Source of the DNA: Bacillota bacterium
GTDB lineage: Bacteria; Bacillota; Clostridia; Oscillospirales; Ruminococcaceae
DNA: 9,108 bases
Assembly (NCBI GenBank): GCA_023395695.1
Contig: JAEWYJ010000306.1
Coordinates: 1 to 9,108 of the forward strand
Direction of reading: 5' to 3'
The position numbers and the translations under genes were made by a program. Shown piece by piece: positions 1 to 6,721 of the stretch (the first letter of the stretch is position 1; each line of letters opens with the position of its first letter). Below the pieces are notes generated by a model. That model searched no databases. It was not told where the DNA came from and saw only the letters and a program-made list of their open reading frames with translations.

Positions 1-317
1 ACTATATGGTGTTTCTGGTGTTATCATATCTAAGCGTAGATGTTTATCTGTCGCAGGTCATTTCTTATTCCTGCGGCATGCTTAACAGCTATATCATCAA
101 CCGCAGCTGGACTTTTGGCAGCCAAAAGCGTTTTTTCAGCGTACAGATGCTTGCATTTATCGCAGTGAATTTGATTCTGCTGCTGTTGAGCCTCGGCGTG
201 CTGTGGTTCGGCACGCGGCTGGGCTACGGTAAGCTGGTATCGAAGCTTGGCGCCACTGCCGTAACGCTGGGGGTCGGCTTTGTCGTCAACCGGCTATGGG
301 TATTTAAAAAGATATGA
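1..317 (+). CDS. GtrA-like family membrane protein, C-terminal part (5' end outside window)
   Basis: The reading frame is already open at the window edge (first full codon at base 3), so only the last ~104 residues are visible. They are very hydrophobic, with about three membrane segments. Two repeats of the GtrA-family pattern are visible: an N-S-Y-I-I-N-R-S-W-T-F stretch near the middle and F-V-V-N-R-L-W-V-F next to the C terminus, followed by a short basic end (KKI). GtrA-like proteins are small polytopic membrane proteins, usually about 130-150 residues with four helices. They are implicated in moving undecaprenyl-phosphate-linked sugars across the membrane for cell-wall or surface glycan modification. 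The Met at base 6 is internal to the family fold and is not the real start. Only 30 bases separate its stop from smpB, so the two are probably co-transcribed. The family call is by motif; substrate is unknown. Confidence 0.85.
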   Translation, partial: YMVFLVLSYLSVDVYLSQVISYSCGMLNSYIINRSWTFGSQKRFFSVQMLAFIAVNLILLLLSLGVLWFGTRLGYGKLVSKLGATAVTLGVGFVVNRLWVFKKI

Positions 318-347
318 TGTCCATTTTGCAACAAAGGAGGTGCCGGC

Positions 348-815
348 ATGGCGGAAAAGAAGGAGACCAAAACCATTGCAACCAACCGACAGGCGAGGCA
401 TGAGTACTTTGTGGACGAAAGCTTTGAAACCGGTATTGCCTTGAGCGGTACCGAGGTGAAAAGCCTGCGGGCCGGCACGGTTAACCTTAAGGACAGCTGG
501 GTCGATATTGGCGCCGGCGAATTGGTGGTTAAGCAGATGCATATCAGCCCCTATGAGAAGGGCAACATATTTAACAAAGACCCCATGCGCGAACGCAAGC
601 TTTTAATGCACCGCAGGGAGATTAATCGTCTTTACGGCATGGTGCGCCAGCAGGGCTATACGCTCATTCCGCTGTCGCTCTACTTTAAGGGCTCACTGGT
701 CAAGCTGCAGTTGGGGCTTTGCCGCGGCAAAAAGCTTTACGACAAGCGCGAGGACATGGCTAAGCGCGATGCAAAGCGTGACATTGACCGCGCGATAAAG
801 GAGCGGCAGAGATAA
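348..815 (+). CDS. smpB: SsrA-binding protein SmpB (trans-translation)
   Basis: SmpB binds the tRNA-like part of tmRNA and carries it into the empty A site of stalled ribosomes. The 155-residue length is normal for the family. Hallmarks are visible in order: [20 protein letters not shown] near residues 12-31, then [17 protein letters not shown], the central HISPYEKGN, and the K/R-rich tail beginning [19 protein letters not shown], which occupies the mRNA channel in the ribosome. A strong AAAGGAGGTG ribosome binding site at 334-342 fixes the ATG at 348. Its RNA partner ssrA lies 236 bases downstream on the same strand, with one small gene between. No promoter is evident in the 30-base gap after the GtrA-like gene, so smpB is probably expressed from an upstream promoter. 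Confidence 0.98.
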   Translation: MAEKKETKTIATNRQARHEYFVDESFETGIALSGTEVKSLRAGTVNLKDSWVDIGAGELVVKQMHISPYEKGNIFNKDPMRERKLLMHRREINRLYGMVRQQGYTLIPLSLYFKGSLVKLQLGLCRGKKLYDKREDMAKRDAKRDIDRAIKERQR

Positions 816-827
816 GGAGCGATATGC

Positions 828-1037
828 ATGAGCCATAGCTGGAGATGCCCAAAATGTGGCAATGGGTCGTATGAGACCGACCAGTTCCAAGCCACTGGCG
901 GTACGTTTGCCAAGCTGTTTGACGTTCAGAACAAGCGCTTTACAACGGTAAGCTGCACGCAATGCCGCTATACCGAAATTTACAAGGCGGATGTCAGCGA
1001 GCTTGAAAATATTCTGGATTTTTTCATTGGGGGTTAA
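828..1037 (+). CDS. Small zinc-ribbon protein (putative nucleic-acid-binding type)
   Basis: This is a 69-residue protein with two Cys-X2-Cys knuckles, C-P-K-C-G at residues 8-12 and C-T-Q-C-R at about 43-47. They are separated by ~30 residues, the spacing of a one-zinc ribbon. The text after the second knuckle (YTEIYK) and the FDVQNKRFTTVSC strand match small bacterial Zn-ribbon proteins that databases describe as putative nucleic-acid-binding (DUF2082-like); this assignment is from memory of the family pattern. The AAGGAG ribosome binding site (814-819) overlaps the smpB stop codon, with eight bases to the ATG, so it is likely translated from the same mRNA. Its stop is only 14 bases before the mature tmRNA 5' end, and the final GGG-GGT codons form part of a hairpin there. 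Function is unknown. Position between the trans-translation partners suggests, but does not show, a link to ribosome rescue. Confidence 0.85.
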   Translation: MSHSWRCPKCGNGSYETDQFQATGGTFAKLFDVQNKRFTTVSCTQCRYTEIYKADVSELENILDFFIGG

Positions 1038-1056
1038 TACTCCCCATATATGGGGG
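1029..1056 (+). promoter_or_regulatory. Alternating hairpins at the tmRNA 5' end
   Basis: Three short tracts lie in a row: G5 at 1029-1033, C4 at 1042-1045 and G5 at 1052-1056. The C-tract can pair with the upstream G-tract (TGGGG with CCCCA) or with the downstream one. The downstream pairing forms the perfect palindrome CCCCATATATGGGG at 1042-1055, whose right arm is the first four bases of mature tmRNA. The two pairings exclude each other, and both compete with acceptor-stem formation. This is directly visible. Whether it controls processing, transcription or nothing is unknown. No convincing -35/-10 pair for a separate ssrA promoter was found here. Confidence 0.5.
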
Positions 1057-1395
1057 CGTAAAGGTTTCGACGGGGATTGTGAAGCAGAAAAAGCGAGCAG
1101 AGGGCGGGCCCTCTATAATACCCGAACTTTAAATTTAAACGCAGATAATAATATCGCGTACGCAGCCTAATTAGGCTGCCGTCCTACCGTGGAGCACCGC
1201 GGCCGCGGCTAGGGCGTCGATTAGCGGTTAATTCTTTGGGGAAGCTCCTCGCACCCTTAGAACACTAGAGGATACCGATGCGGGCAGCCTGTTTGTCGGC
1301 GGCCCGATGGGGGAATCTTAAACGACAGACTGCGCTCGGAGAGGTTTCTGTGAATCGGTTTTCGGACAGGGGTTCTATTCCCCTCGCCTCCACCA
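1052..1395 (+). ncRNA. ssrA: Transfer-messenger RNA (tmRNA, 10Sa RNA)
   Basis: This RNA of about 344 nt rescues stalled ribosomes: it is charged with Ala, joins with SmpB, and supplies a tag frame. The ends are set by the acceptor stem GGGGGCG (1052-1058) paired with CGCCTCC (1385-1391), including the G3-U pair that alanyl-tRNA synthetase recognises, then A and an encoded CCA (1393-1395). The T arm is perfect: AGGGG (1368-1372), loop TTCTATT, CCCCT (1380-1384). The 5' portion carries the conserved GGTTTCGACGGGG. Pseudoknot PK1 is clear: AGAGGG (1099-1104) with CCCTCT (1109-1114), and CGGG (1105-1108) with CCCG (1121-1124). The tag frame is at 1141-1170 and its stop lies in an 18-base perfect palindrome (1162-1179). 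It follows smpB on the same strand. Confidence 0.97.
1141..1170 (+). other. tmRNA proteolysis-tag reading frame, ADNNIAYAA
   Basis: Codons GCA GAT AAT AAT ATC GCG TAC GCA GCC TAA encode A-D-N-N-I-A-Y-A-A-stop, a tag of nine encoded residues after the Ala delivered by the tmRNA. GCA is chosen as the resume codon because an A lies four bases before it, the position important for frame setting in E. coli tmRNA; starting at the preceding AAC would put U there. The end reads A-Y-A-A where most bacteria have A-L-A-A. In E. coli the final L-A-A is what ClpX recognises, so the Tyr is notable. The stop sits in the loop of helix GCAGCC/GGCTGC. Confidence 0.85.
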
Positions 1396-1439
1396 ATTAT
1401 AAAAGGCCAGTCTTCGGACTGGTCTTTTATAATTGGTGG
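1390..1439. terminator. Strong UUCG-loop intrinsic terminator after ssrA (bidirectional form)
   Basis: The inverted repeat has arms at 1390-1412 and 1417-1439, 23 pairs with one G-U wobble, closed by the very stable C(UUCG)G tetraloop. The right arm ends in a U-rich TCTTTTATAATT stretch, and the left arm holds the matching A-rich stretch, so it could act on either strand. The left arm includes the last bases of mature tmRNA (CCACCA), so termination hairpin and acceptor stem cannot form together. Confidence 0.92.
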
Positions 1440-1818
1440 GCCGCTGCGGCGGGGTATCCGCTCGCTTACACTCGCTCGACGTGCGGTAGGAACCTACGGT
1501 TCCCCCACACACGCCTCCTCCCTTGCGGGCGCGTTACAATTTGCGCCTGATATTTTTCGTTATGCGGTGTCATAGGAGCGATAGTTTAAACCCGCCCCCA
1601 AGCGCTTAATGACATACATATACCCCACCAAATACATTGAAAAAAAGACTTTAAAATGCAAATTCTAAGGCATTTATATTTTTGATAAACCCGCTTTCTA
1701 ACCCACTGGTCAAAATTTCGTTAAAATATCGTCTGATTCTTTGACGCCACTCTGCACCGTTGCCCCGTCTATTACTCTAAAACTTGTGGGATCTTTGTAA
1801 ATTTATAGAACTTTTAAG
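1440..1818. other. Gene-free stretch: GC-rich block then AT-rich DNA
   Basis: I see no credible gene here. Bases 1440 to about 1560 are GC-rich and full of small inverted repeats: GCCGC-T-GCGGC at 1440-1450 and GGAACC-TAC-GGTTCC at 1489-1503. They also hold tandem-like CTCGCT repeats around 1461-1476. The composition differs sharply from the AT-rich DNA from about 1600 on. The open frame across 1278-1550 begins inside tmRNA and has no ribosome binding site, so it is not a gene. The GC-rich block could be a dispersed intergenic repeat, but this cannot be judged from one copy. The later part holds a small AACTT-TT-AAGTT inverted repeat (1809-1820) touching the promoter that follows. Confidence 0.5.
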
Positions 1819-1848
1819 TTGAAAGAGCTGACGGGTATGTTGTATAAT
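1819..1848 (+). promoter_or_regulatory. Sigma-70/SigA-type promoter for the membrane-Nudix gene
   Basis: TTGAAA (1819-1824) and a perfect TATAAT (1843-1848) are separated by 18 bases. Transcription would start near 1855, giving a leader of about 45 bases before the gene at 1899. The inverted repeat AACTT-TT-AAGTT (1809-1820) overlaps the first bases of the -35 box and could be an operator; that is inference. Confidence 0.75.
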
Positions 1849-1898
1849 TTTTCAATACACCACTCAGGCGATATTCAAAGCGTGCCAAAATATATAAA

Positions 1899-3149
1899 AT
1901 GATATGGAATGACAACATGGTTAAAAACTACATCAGTTTTATTAAGTACGGGGCTAAGAACAAGGCCCTTAACCTGACGACCTTTTTTATAAACCTGGTT
2001 ATATTATCATGGTCGGCCTATGACTTTGCTAAAAGCGACGACCTGTATATGATGCGGATTATTGTGCTTTTGTTGCTTTTGTGGGAGGTTGTTGGAACCT
2101 TTGCCGACTTGTGGAACTTTTTAAAGCGGCATAATATGGAGATGGAACATTGTTATCCGCAGCCGCAGAAAATTACTATCAGCAAAAAGGAGCAAGGGCT
2201 GGATTACTATGTGTATTCTTCAAACCGAAATATCGCTCTGTACTCAGATACAGTAAACCGGTTCCTTCAGCAGGGGCAGGATTTTCAATGTGTGAAAGAT
2301 GACGATAAGCAAGAGCAGACCGAGAAGTTTATCTTGAATAATTTTAACAGCCTCCTGAATTTTTTAAAAGTCCGGTGGCAGCAGTGCAACGCCTCCGGCG
2401 TGCATTTTTACAACGAGGACAAGCTTTGTCTGGCTCAGGATATTACCCCGGAAAGTCCGCTGGTTGTCAGCAAAGGGAATTATTATAATACGCACCTTAC
2501 CAATAAGTGCTATTACGCGCGGGTTTATACAGACACCGAGACAAGAAGCTCTCCGCTGTATGAAAAATACCGGGACGGTATACCAAGCATTACAGAGTCT
2601 GAAATGAGCAATGAGATTGGCGTCTCTACTATCGGGATTACCTCCGACGGGTTCATAATTCTTCTCGAACAGGGCCTTCATGCCAATTCATCTTCTAATT
2701 TGATTGTTCCCACAGGAAGCGGATCGGCCGACTGGGCGGACTATATCCCCGAGAGTTCCTTAAACACGATTATCGCCGCCACTAATCGGGAGCTTTGTGA
2801 GGAGGTGGGCAAGAGCGCTTCCTGCTGCAATGCCATTGCAACGACAAGGGTTCTTGGGTTTTACCGGTGGGTGAACTTTGGCGGAAAGCCTGAATTCTTG
2901 AGTGTTTCAAAGATGAATATTTCCCTTACCGAGATTTTCCCCTCCGAAAAGGAACAACGGCAGAACAAAATTTCCAAATATATCGTCAACTTTCCTCAAA
3001 AGCAAATCAGCTGGGCAGATTTAGATGAATTTTTAAACGACCTTCAAACGAATGAGCGCTGCTCCTTCCCGCTTTATATGAATATTCAGGTTCTTAAAGA
3101 CTATATAAATGCAGGGCAAGAGGATTTATATAATTTTCTATTCCAATAA
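1899..3149 (+). CDS. Two-TM protein with divergent Nudix-like domain, unknown function
   Basis: This 416-residue protein has two membrane helices close together (about residues 26-43 and 53-70), joined by a short loop (KSDDLYMM) and with basic residues before and after, so both ends are probably cytoplasmic. A soluble region of ~340 residues follows. Residues ~240-350 look like a Nudix fold: strand GITSDGFIILLEQ, then NLIVPTGSGSADW in the place of the usual PGG turn, then helix AATNRELCEEVG (293-304). The REL-x-EE-x-G core matches the Nudix box, but the Glu eight residues before the Arg is Asn, there is an insertion before the helix, and Lys replaces the last hydrophobic residue. Ligand binding or altered catalysis is therefore possible. 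Upstream lies a GNYYNTHLTN segment (193-202). The ATG at 1899 has no clear ribosome binding site; Met7 at 1917 follows a weak GGA. The gene stands alone, is AT-richer than its neighbours, and lies just after ssrA, all suggesting horizontal acquisition. No substrate can be assigned. Confidence 0.85.
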   Translation: MIWNDNMVKNYISFIKYGAKNKALNLTTFFINLVILSWSAYDFAKSDDLYMMRIIVLLLLLWEVVGTFADLWNFLKRHNMEMEHCYPQPQKITISKKEQGLDYYVYSSNRNIALYSDTVNRFLQQGQDFQCVKDDDKQEQTEKFILNNFNSLLNFLKVRWQQCNASGVHFYNEDKLCLAQDITPESPLVVSKGNYYNTHLTNKCYYARVYTDTETRSSPLYEKYRDGIPSITESEMSNEIGVSTIGITSDGFIILLEQGLHANSSSNLIVPTGSGSADWADYIPESSLNTIIAATNRELCEEVGKSASCCNAIATTRVLGFYRWVNFGGKPEFLSVSKMNISLTEIFPSEKEQRQNKISKYIVNFPQKQISWADLDEFLNDLQTNERCSFPLYMNIQVLKDYINAGQEDLYNFLFQ

Positions 3150-3188
3150 AAAAGCGCAGCTTGCCAAACCGGAGAAGCGATGCTTTTT
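3149..3188 (+). terminator. Intrinsic terminator after the membrane-Nudix gene
   Basis: The outer stem AAAAAGC (3149-3155) pairs with GCTTTTT (3182-3188). A 3x3 internal loop separates it from an inner stem GCTT/AAGC around a 12-base loop. The right arm itself supplies the U-run. The left arm starts at the last base of the stop codon. The internal loop makes it weaker than the ssrA terminator. Confidence 0.6.
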
Positions 3189-3250
3189 ATCAAATTTTTG
3201 CCTCCACGCGTCCCGTAGAAGCTTAAGTGCGTAAATTCATATGTTTTATG

Positions 3251-3279
3251 TAGACTTTTTTGCGTTTTCGGGATATGAT
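3251..3279 (+). promoter_or_regulatory. Probable promoter of the His/Cys-rich gene
   Basis: TAGACT (3251-3256, four of six matches to TTGACA) and TATGAT (3274-3279, five of six matches to TATAAT) are spaced by 17 bases. A start near 3286 would give an unusually long leader of about 128 bases before the ATG at 3414. Confidence 0.5.
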
Positions 3280-3293
3280 AGTTTGCGAATAGA

Positions 3294-3379
3294 AAACGCC
3301 GTCGGCTGACAGGCCCATTTATGGCGTTTATCTTTACAGGCGTGGCGTAGGCCTGACGCCGTTCGTTTTTTAAAAAACG
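3294..3379 (+). promoter_or_regulatory. Structured leader, candidate attenuator/riboswitch
   Basis: The leader holds three direct GGCGT copies (3323-3327, 3339-3343, 3344-3348) and two inverted ACGCC copies (3296-3300, 3356-3360), so several hairpins compete. AAACGCC (3294-3300) can pair with GGCGTTT (3323-3329). GGCGT (3344-3348) can pair with ACGCC (3356-3360), and CAGGC (3337-3341) with GCCTG (3351-3355). A run of six T follows at 3365-3370 as part of the perfect palindrome CGTTTTTTAAAAAACG (3364-3379). A GC hairpin followed by U6 resembles an attenuator with alternatives upstream. I do not recognise a known riboswitch class. Confidence 0.4.
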
Positions 3380-3413
3380 GATTCCATCAAATTATAAGAA
3401 CAGGAGAACCACA

Positions 3414-3926
3414 ATGTCGCATGATGAGCATTGCGGTTGTGGCTGCGGCCACGACCATTCGCATTCCTGCGGGACTGGCGTTCCCGCTTCGCCACATGAA
3501 GTATCAGAAAATCAAAAGGATTTTCTGCATCAGCTGAGTCACCATCGCTGTTTGCCTGTAGCCCGCTTCTCGGTTCAGGACAGCCGACAGACAGATTTTG
3601 TTGCTACGGCTCTGGCGCCGGTCTTTATCCGCAGCGTTGCCGACGATATGGCCACGGTCAAGGAGGCGGGCGTTTTTTTGCAGACGCTGGAGGACATGGG
3701 CCTTATCACACTGGATTACGACCTTCCCATTAACAAATATGGTTATGAGGCGTATAAGGACAGCACCCTCTATGCATATTTCTGCGCCACCGTGGCGCAG
3801 GGAGCTACCAGACCCGATTTTTTGGGCGATACCCCCATATTGGAGCTTGGGAGTATGGCGCTGACCGATGCGGGAGAGAAAATTGCCGCCGCCCATTGTG
3901 ACCATACGCACCATCACCACGGGTAA
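3414..3926 (+). CDS. Uncharacterised protein with His/Cys-rich tails
   Basis: This is a 170-residue soluble protein that I cannot assign to a named family. The first 20 residues are packed with potential metal ligands: His3, His6, Cys7, Cys9, Cys11, His13, His15, His17 and Cys19. The last ten hold His161, Cys162, His164 and four consecutive His at 166-169. The middle (about 35-160) is ordinary: a FLHQLSHHRCLPVARF strand-helix, a helix-rich stretch VKEAGVFLQTLEDMGLITLDYD (winged-helix-like in feel), then YEAYKDSTLYAYFCATVAQG and LELGSMALTDAG. No signal peptide or membrane segment is seen. AGGAGA at 3402-3407 with a six-base spacing supports the ATG. Metal binding, for example nickel, zinc or cobalt storage or sensing, is an inference from the tails only; the core could have a different role. 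It has its own promoter, leader and terminator and so is monocistronic. Confidence 0.85.
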   Translation: MSHDEHCGCGCGHDHSHSCGTGVPASPHEVSENQKDFLHQLSHHRCLPVARFSVQDSRQTDFVATALAPVFIRSVADDMATVKEAGVFLQTLEDMGLITLDYDLPINKYGYEAYKDSTLYAYFCATVAQGATRPDFLGDTPILELGSMALTDAGEKIAAAHCDHTHHHHG

Positions 3927-3992
3927 GGGAATATCAGACCTTTCCCCAATAATCGGATACTCCACCTTCTGAATGTCGATATTCGTAAAATT

Positions 3993-4034
3993 AAAGGCGC
4001 CAAAAGAGTCACACCTGACCCTTTTGGCGCCTTT
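3993..4034. terminator. Bidirectional terminator between convergent genes
   Basis: A perfect 14-pair inverted repeat, AAAGGCGCCAAAAG (3993-4006) with CTTTTGGCGCCTTT (4021-4034), encloses a 14-base loop. Each arm ends in T on its own strand. It sits between the + strand His/Cys-rich gene and the - strand HAD gene, which converge here, and can serve both. Confidence 0.85.
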
Positions 4035-4221
4035 GTCTGAATAGTTGTGGTTTTAGCAGGCGATAGCCGACAAACTTCCAAACCGCCCCATCTTGACGGC
4101 CAGTTTTTCGCTCTTTATTGTCCTCGCTGTTGACGGGCGTCAGCCCGTCTGCTTGTGCGTTCTTGCAGGAAGGCAAATCTGCACATTCATCCACGCTGGC
4201 ACTAAAATGCAGCATTCCCCG
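4035..4221. other. 3' region of the gnd-HAD transcript with one GC hairpin
   Basis: There is no convincing gene. A perfect hairpin, GACGGGC (4132-4138), loop GTCA, GCCCGTC (4143-4149), lies about 70 bases beyond the HAD stop on the - strand, without a U-run. It may protect the 3' end of the - strand message or be the first part of a two-hairpin ending with the terminator at 3993-4034. A short - strand frame overlapping the terminator is not credible. Confidence 0.4.
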
Positions 4222-5058
4222 TCAGGCCTTCTGTAAAACTGCCTTTTCAATCGTTCGGGCGACGGCGTCCTCCCAGAATGCGCCAATAACGATATTGGCG
4301 ACGGCCTTGGCTTGCGGCACAGCGTTGGCCATAGCCGCGCCCACACCGGCCAGCTCAAGCATAGCGCAGTCGTTGCGCTCGTCGCCAAACGCCATAACCT
4401 GCGCAGGGTCAATATTCAGGTGTCCGCACAAAAACCGCAGCGCTTCTCCCTTGGTGGCACGGCGGTGGGTAATCTCAATATTGCCCGGCAGCGAGCAGGC
4501 CACCGAAATGTCGGGGAATTCCGCCGCAAGCGTTTCCATCATGCGATCACGCAGCGCAATATCCTTAAAAAAGGTCTGTATCTTTTGTACAGGCTTGCCC
4601 AGGTTGAGGATGTGCTGTGGCAGATTCTCAACCGGCTGGCGCGTTTCAAGAATAATCTGCCGCGCATTAATGTCGGAGACCCACTCCTCGACATGGCTGT
4701 AATAACGTGCGTCCATATAGCCGCAGCTGTCGTCCACGAAGCAGTCCATGGTAGCGGGCAGCGTGCTTAACAGTGCGAAGATGCGTCCGGCCAGCTGTAC
4801 CGGCAGCTCGGCACGGTATAAGGCTTTTTGCTCGGCGCAATCGTAGACCTGTGCGCCGTTCATCAAAATGGCGTACCGTATAAACGGCAAACGGCGCAGC
4901 GAGTGGGGAATTGCCCCGTAAAACCGGCCGGTAGCGGGGACAATGATAACCCCGCGCCCAGCGGCTTGCGTTAAAATTTGTTCGGTATAGCTGCTGATCT
5001 GCCGGTCATGTCCAAGCAGGGTGCCGTCCAGATCGCTTAAAATCATCTTAATATCCAC
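4222..5058 (-). CDS. Cof-type HAD-superfamily sugar-phosphatase-like hydrolase
   Basis: With a GTG start at 5058 the protein has 278 residues, the usual length for Cof/HAD-IIB phosphatases. The four HAD motifs are complete: ILSDLDGTLL with nucleophile Asp9 and acid Asp11; PATGR with Thr43; the Lys203 of ATKGEAL; and FGDERND with Asp226 and Asp230. The ILMNGA strand after motif II and the long cap in between are typical of the C2B cap of Cof-like enzymes, which dephosphorylate sugar phosphates, FMN or PLP. The exact substrate cannot be read. GTG is chosen because AAAGGA (5065-5070) sits six bases upstream; an open frame to 5133 would run into gnd and has no such site. It follows gnd by 26 bases and is surely co-transcribed, pointing to a sugar-phosphate or repair-type role. 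Confidence 0.9.
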   Translation of the reverse strand: MDIKMILSDLDGTLLGHDRQISSYTEQILTQAAGRGVIIVPATGRFYGAIPHSLRRLPFIRYAILMNGAQVYDCAEQKALYRAELPVQLAGRIFALLSTLPATMDCFVDDSCGYMDARYYSHVEEWVSDINARQIILETRQPVENLPQHILNLGKPVQKIQTFFKDIALRDRMMETLAAEFPDISVACSLPGNIEITHRRATKGEALRFLCGHLNIDPAQVMAFGDERNDCAMLELAGVGAAMANAVPQAKAVANIVIGAFWEDAVARTIEKAVLQKA

Positions 5059-5084
5059 GCCGTGTCCTTTCAAAAGTGGTTTAT

Positions 5085-6536
<1,452 letters not shown>

Positions 6537-6568
6537 AGATATATTCCTCCTGCCGCAGGCTTTACTCG

Positions 6569-6589
6569 GTGTGGCGCACACCGCCACAC
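6569..6589 (-). promoter_or_regulatory. Stable hairpin in the gnd leader
   Basis: GTGTGGCG (6569-6576) and CGCCACAC (6582-6589) form an eight-pair GC-rich stem with a five-base loop, between the predicted start site near 6600 and the gnd ribosome binding site. A second small inverted repeat, CCTGC-C-GCAGG (6549-6559), abuts the ribosome binding site itself. A role in mRNA stability or translation control is inference. Confidence 0.5.
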
Positions 6590-6606
6590 ACTGCCTTAGT
6601 CTAATT

Positions 6607-6635
6607 ATAATATCAGTTTTTTCAGGGGCTGTCCA
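6607..6635 (-). promoter_or_regulatory. Promoter of gnd
   Basis: On the - strand, TGGACA (6630-6635) and TATTAT (6607-6612) are spaced by exactly 17 bases, each matching five of six consensus bases. An overlapping TATAAT (6604-6609) is also present but gives a poorer spacing. The transcript would start near 6600, with a leader of about 64 bases. Confidence 0.65.
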
Positions 6636-6667
6636 TACAAGCCCTTGCGGTTTGCCAGCTATAAAAA

Positions 6668-6702
6668 CGGGCGGCTGCCCAACAAAAGCCGGCAGCCGCC
6701 CG
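6668..6702 (-). terminator. Intrinsic terminator of the ABC importer operon
   Basis: On the - strand a perfect 12-pair stem, CGGGCGGCTGCC with GGCAGCCGCCCG around an 11-base loop, is followed at once by TTTTTAT. It lies about 20 bases after the stop of the binding-protein gene. A smaller hairpin (ACCTGC/GCAGGT, 6703-6718) sits between them. It isolates the importer from gnd transcription. Confidence 0.92.
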
Positions 6703-6721
6703 ACCTGCCATAGCAGGTTAA

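Noticed and set aside
1278..1550. Open frame of 90 codons across tmRNA end and terminator
   Set aside because: It starts inside mature tmRNA, has no ribosome binding site and crosses a 23-pair terminator.
3200..3207. GCCTCCAC, repeating eight bases of the tmRNA 3' end, as an attachment site
   Set aside because: Eight bases are too few, the flanks do not match, and no integrase is in the window.
3364..3379. Palindrome CGTTTTTTAAAAAACG as an independent terminator or operator
   Set aside because: Its AT-only core would form a weak hairpin; kept only as part of the leader description.
3504..3965. Minus-strand frame of 153 codons
   Set aside because: It is antisense to the His/Cys-rich gene, which has a good ribosome binding site and coherent composition.
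4009..4215. Minus-strand frame of 68 codons after the HAD gene
   Set aside because: It runs into the bidirectional terminator loop, has no ribosome binding site and shows no recognisable protein character.
4118..4770. Two + strand open frames opposite the HAD gene
   Set aside because: They are antisense to a protein with all four HAD motifs and have no promoter or ribosome binding site of their own.
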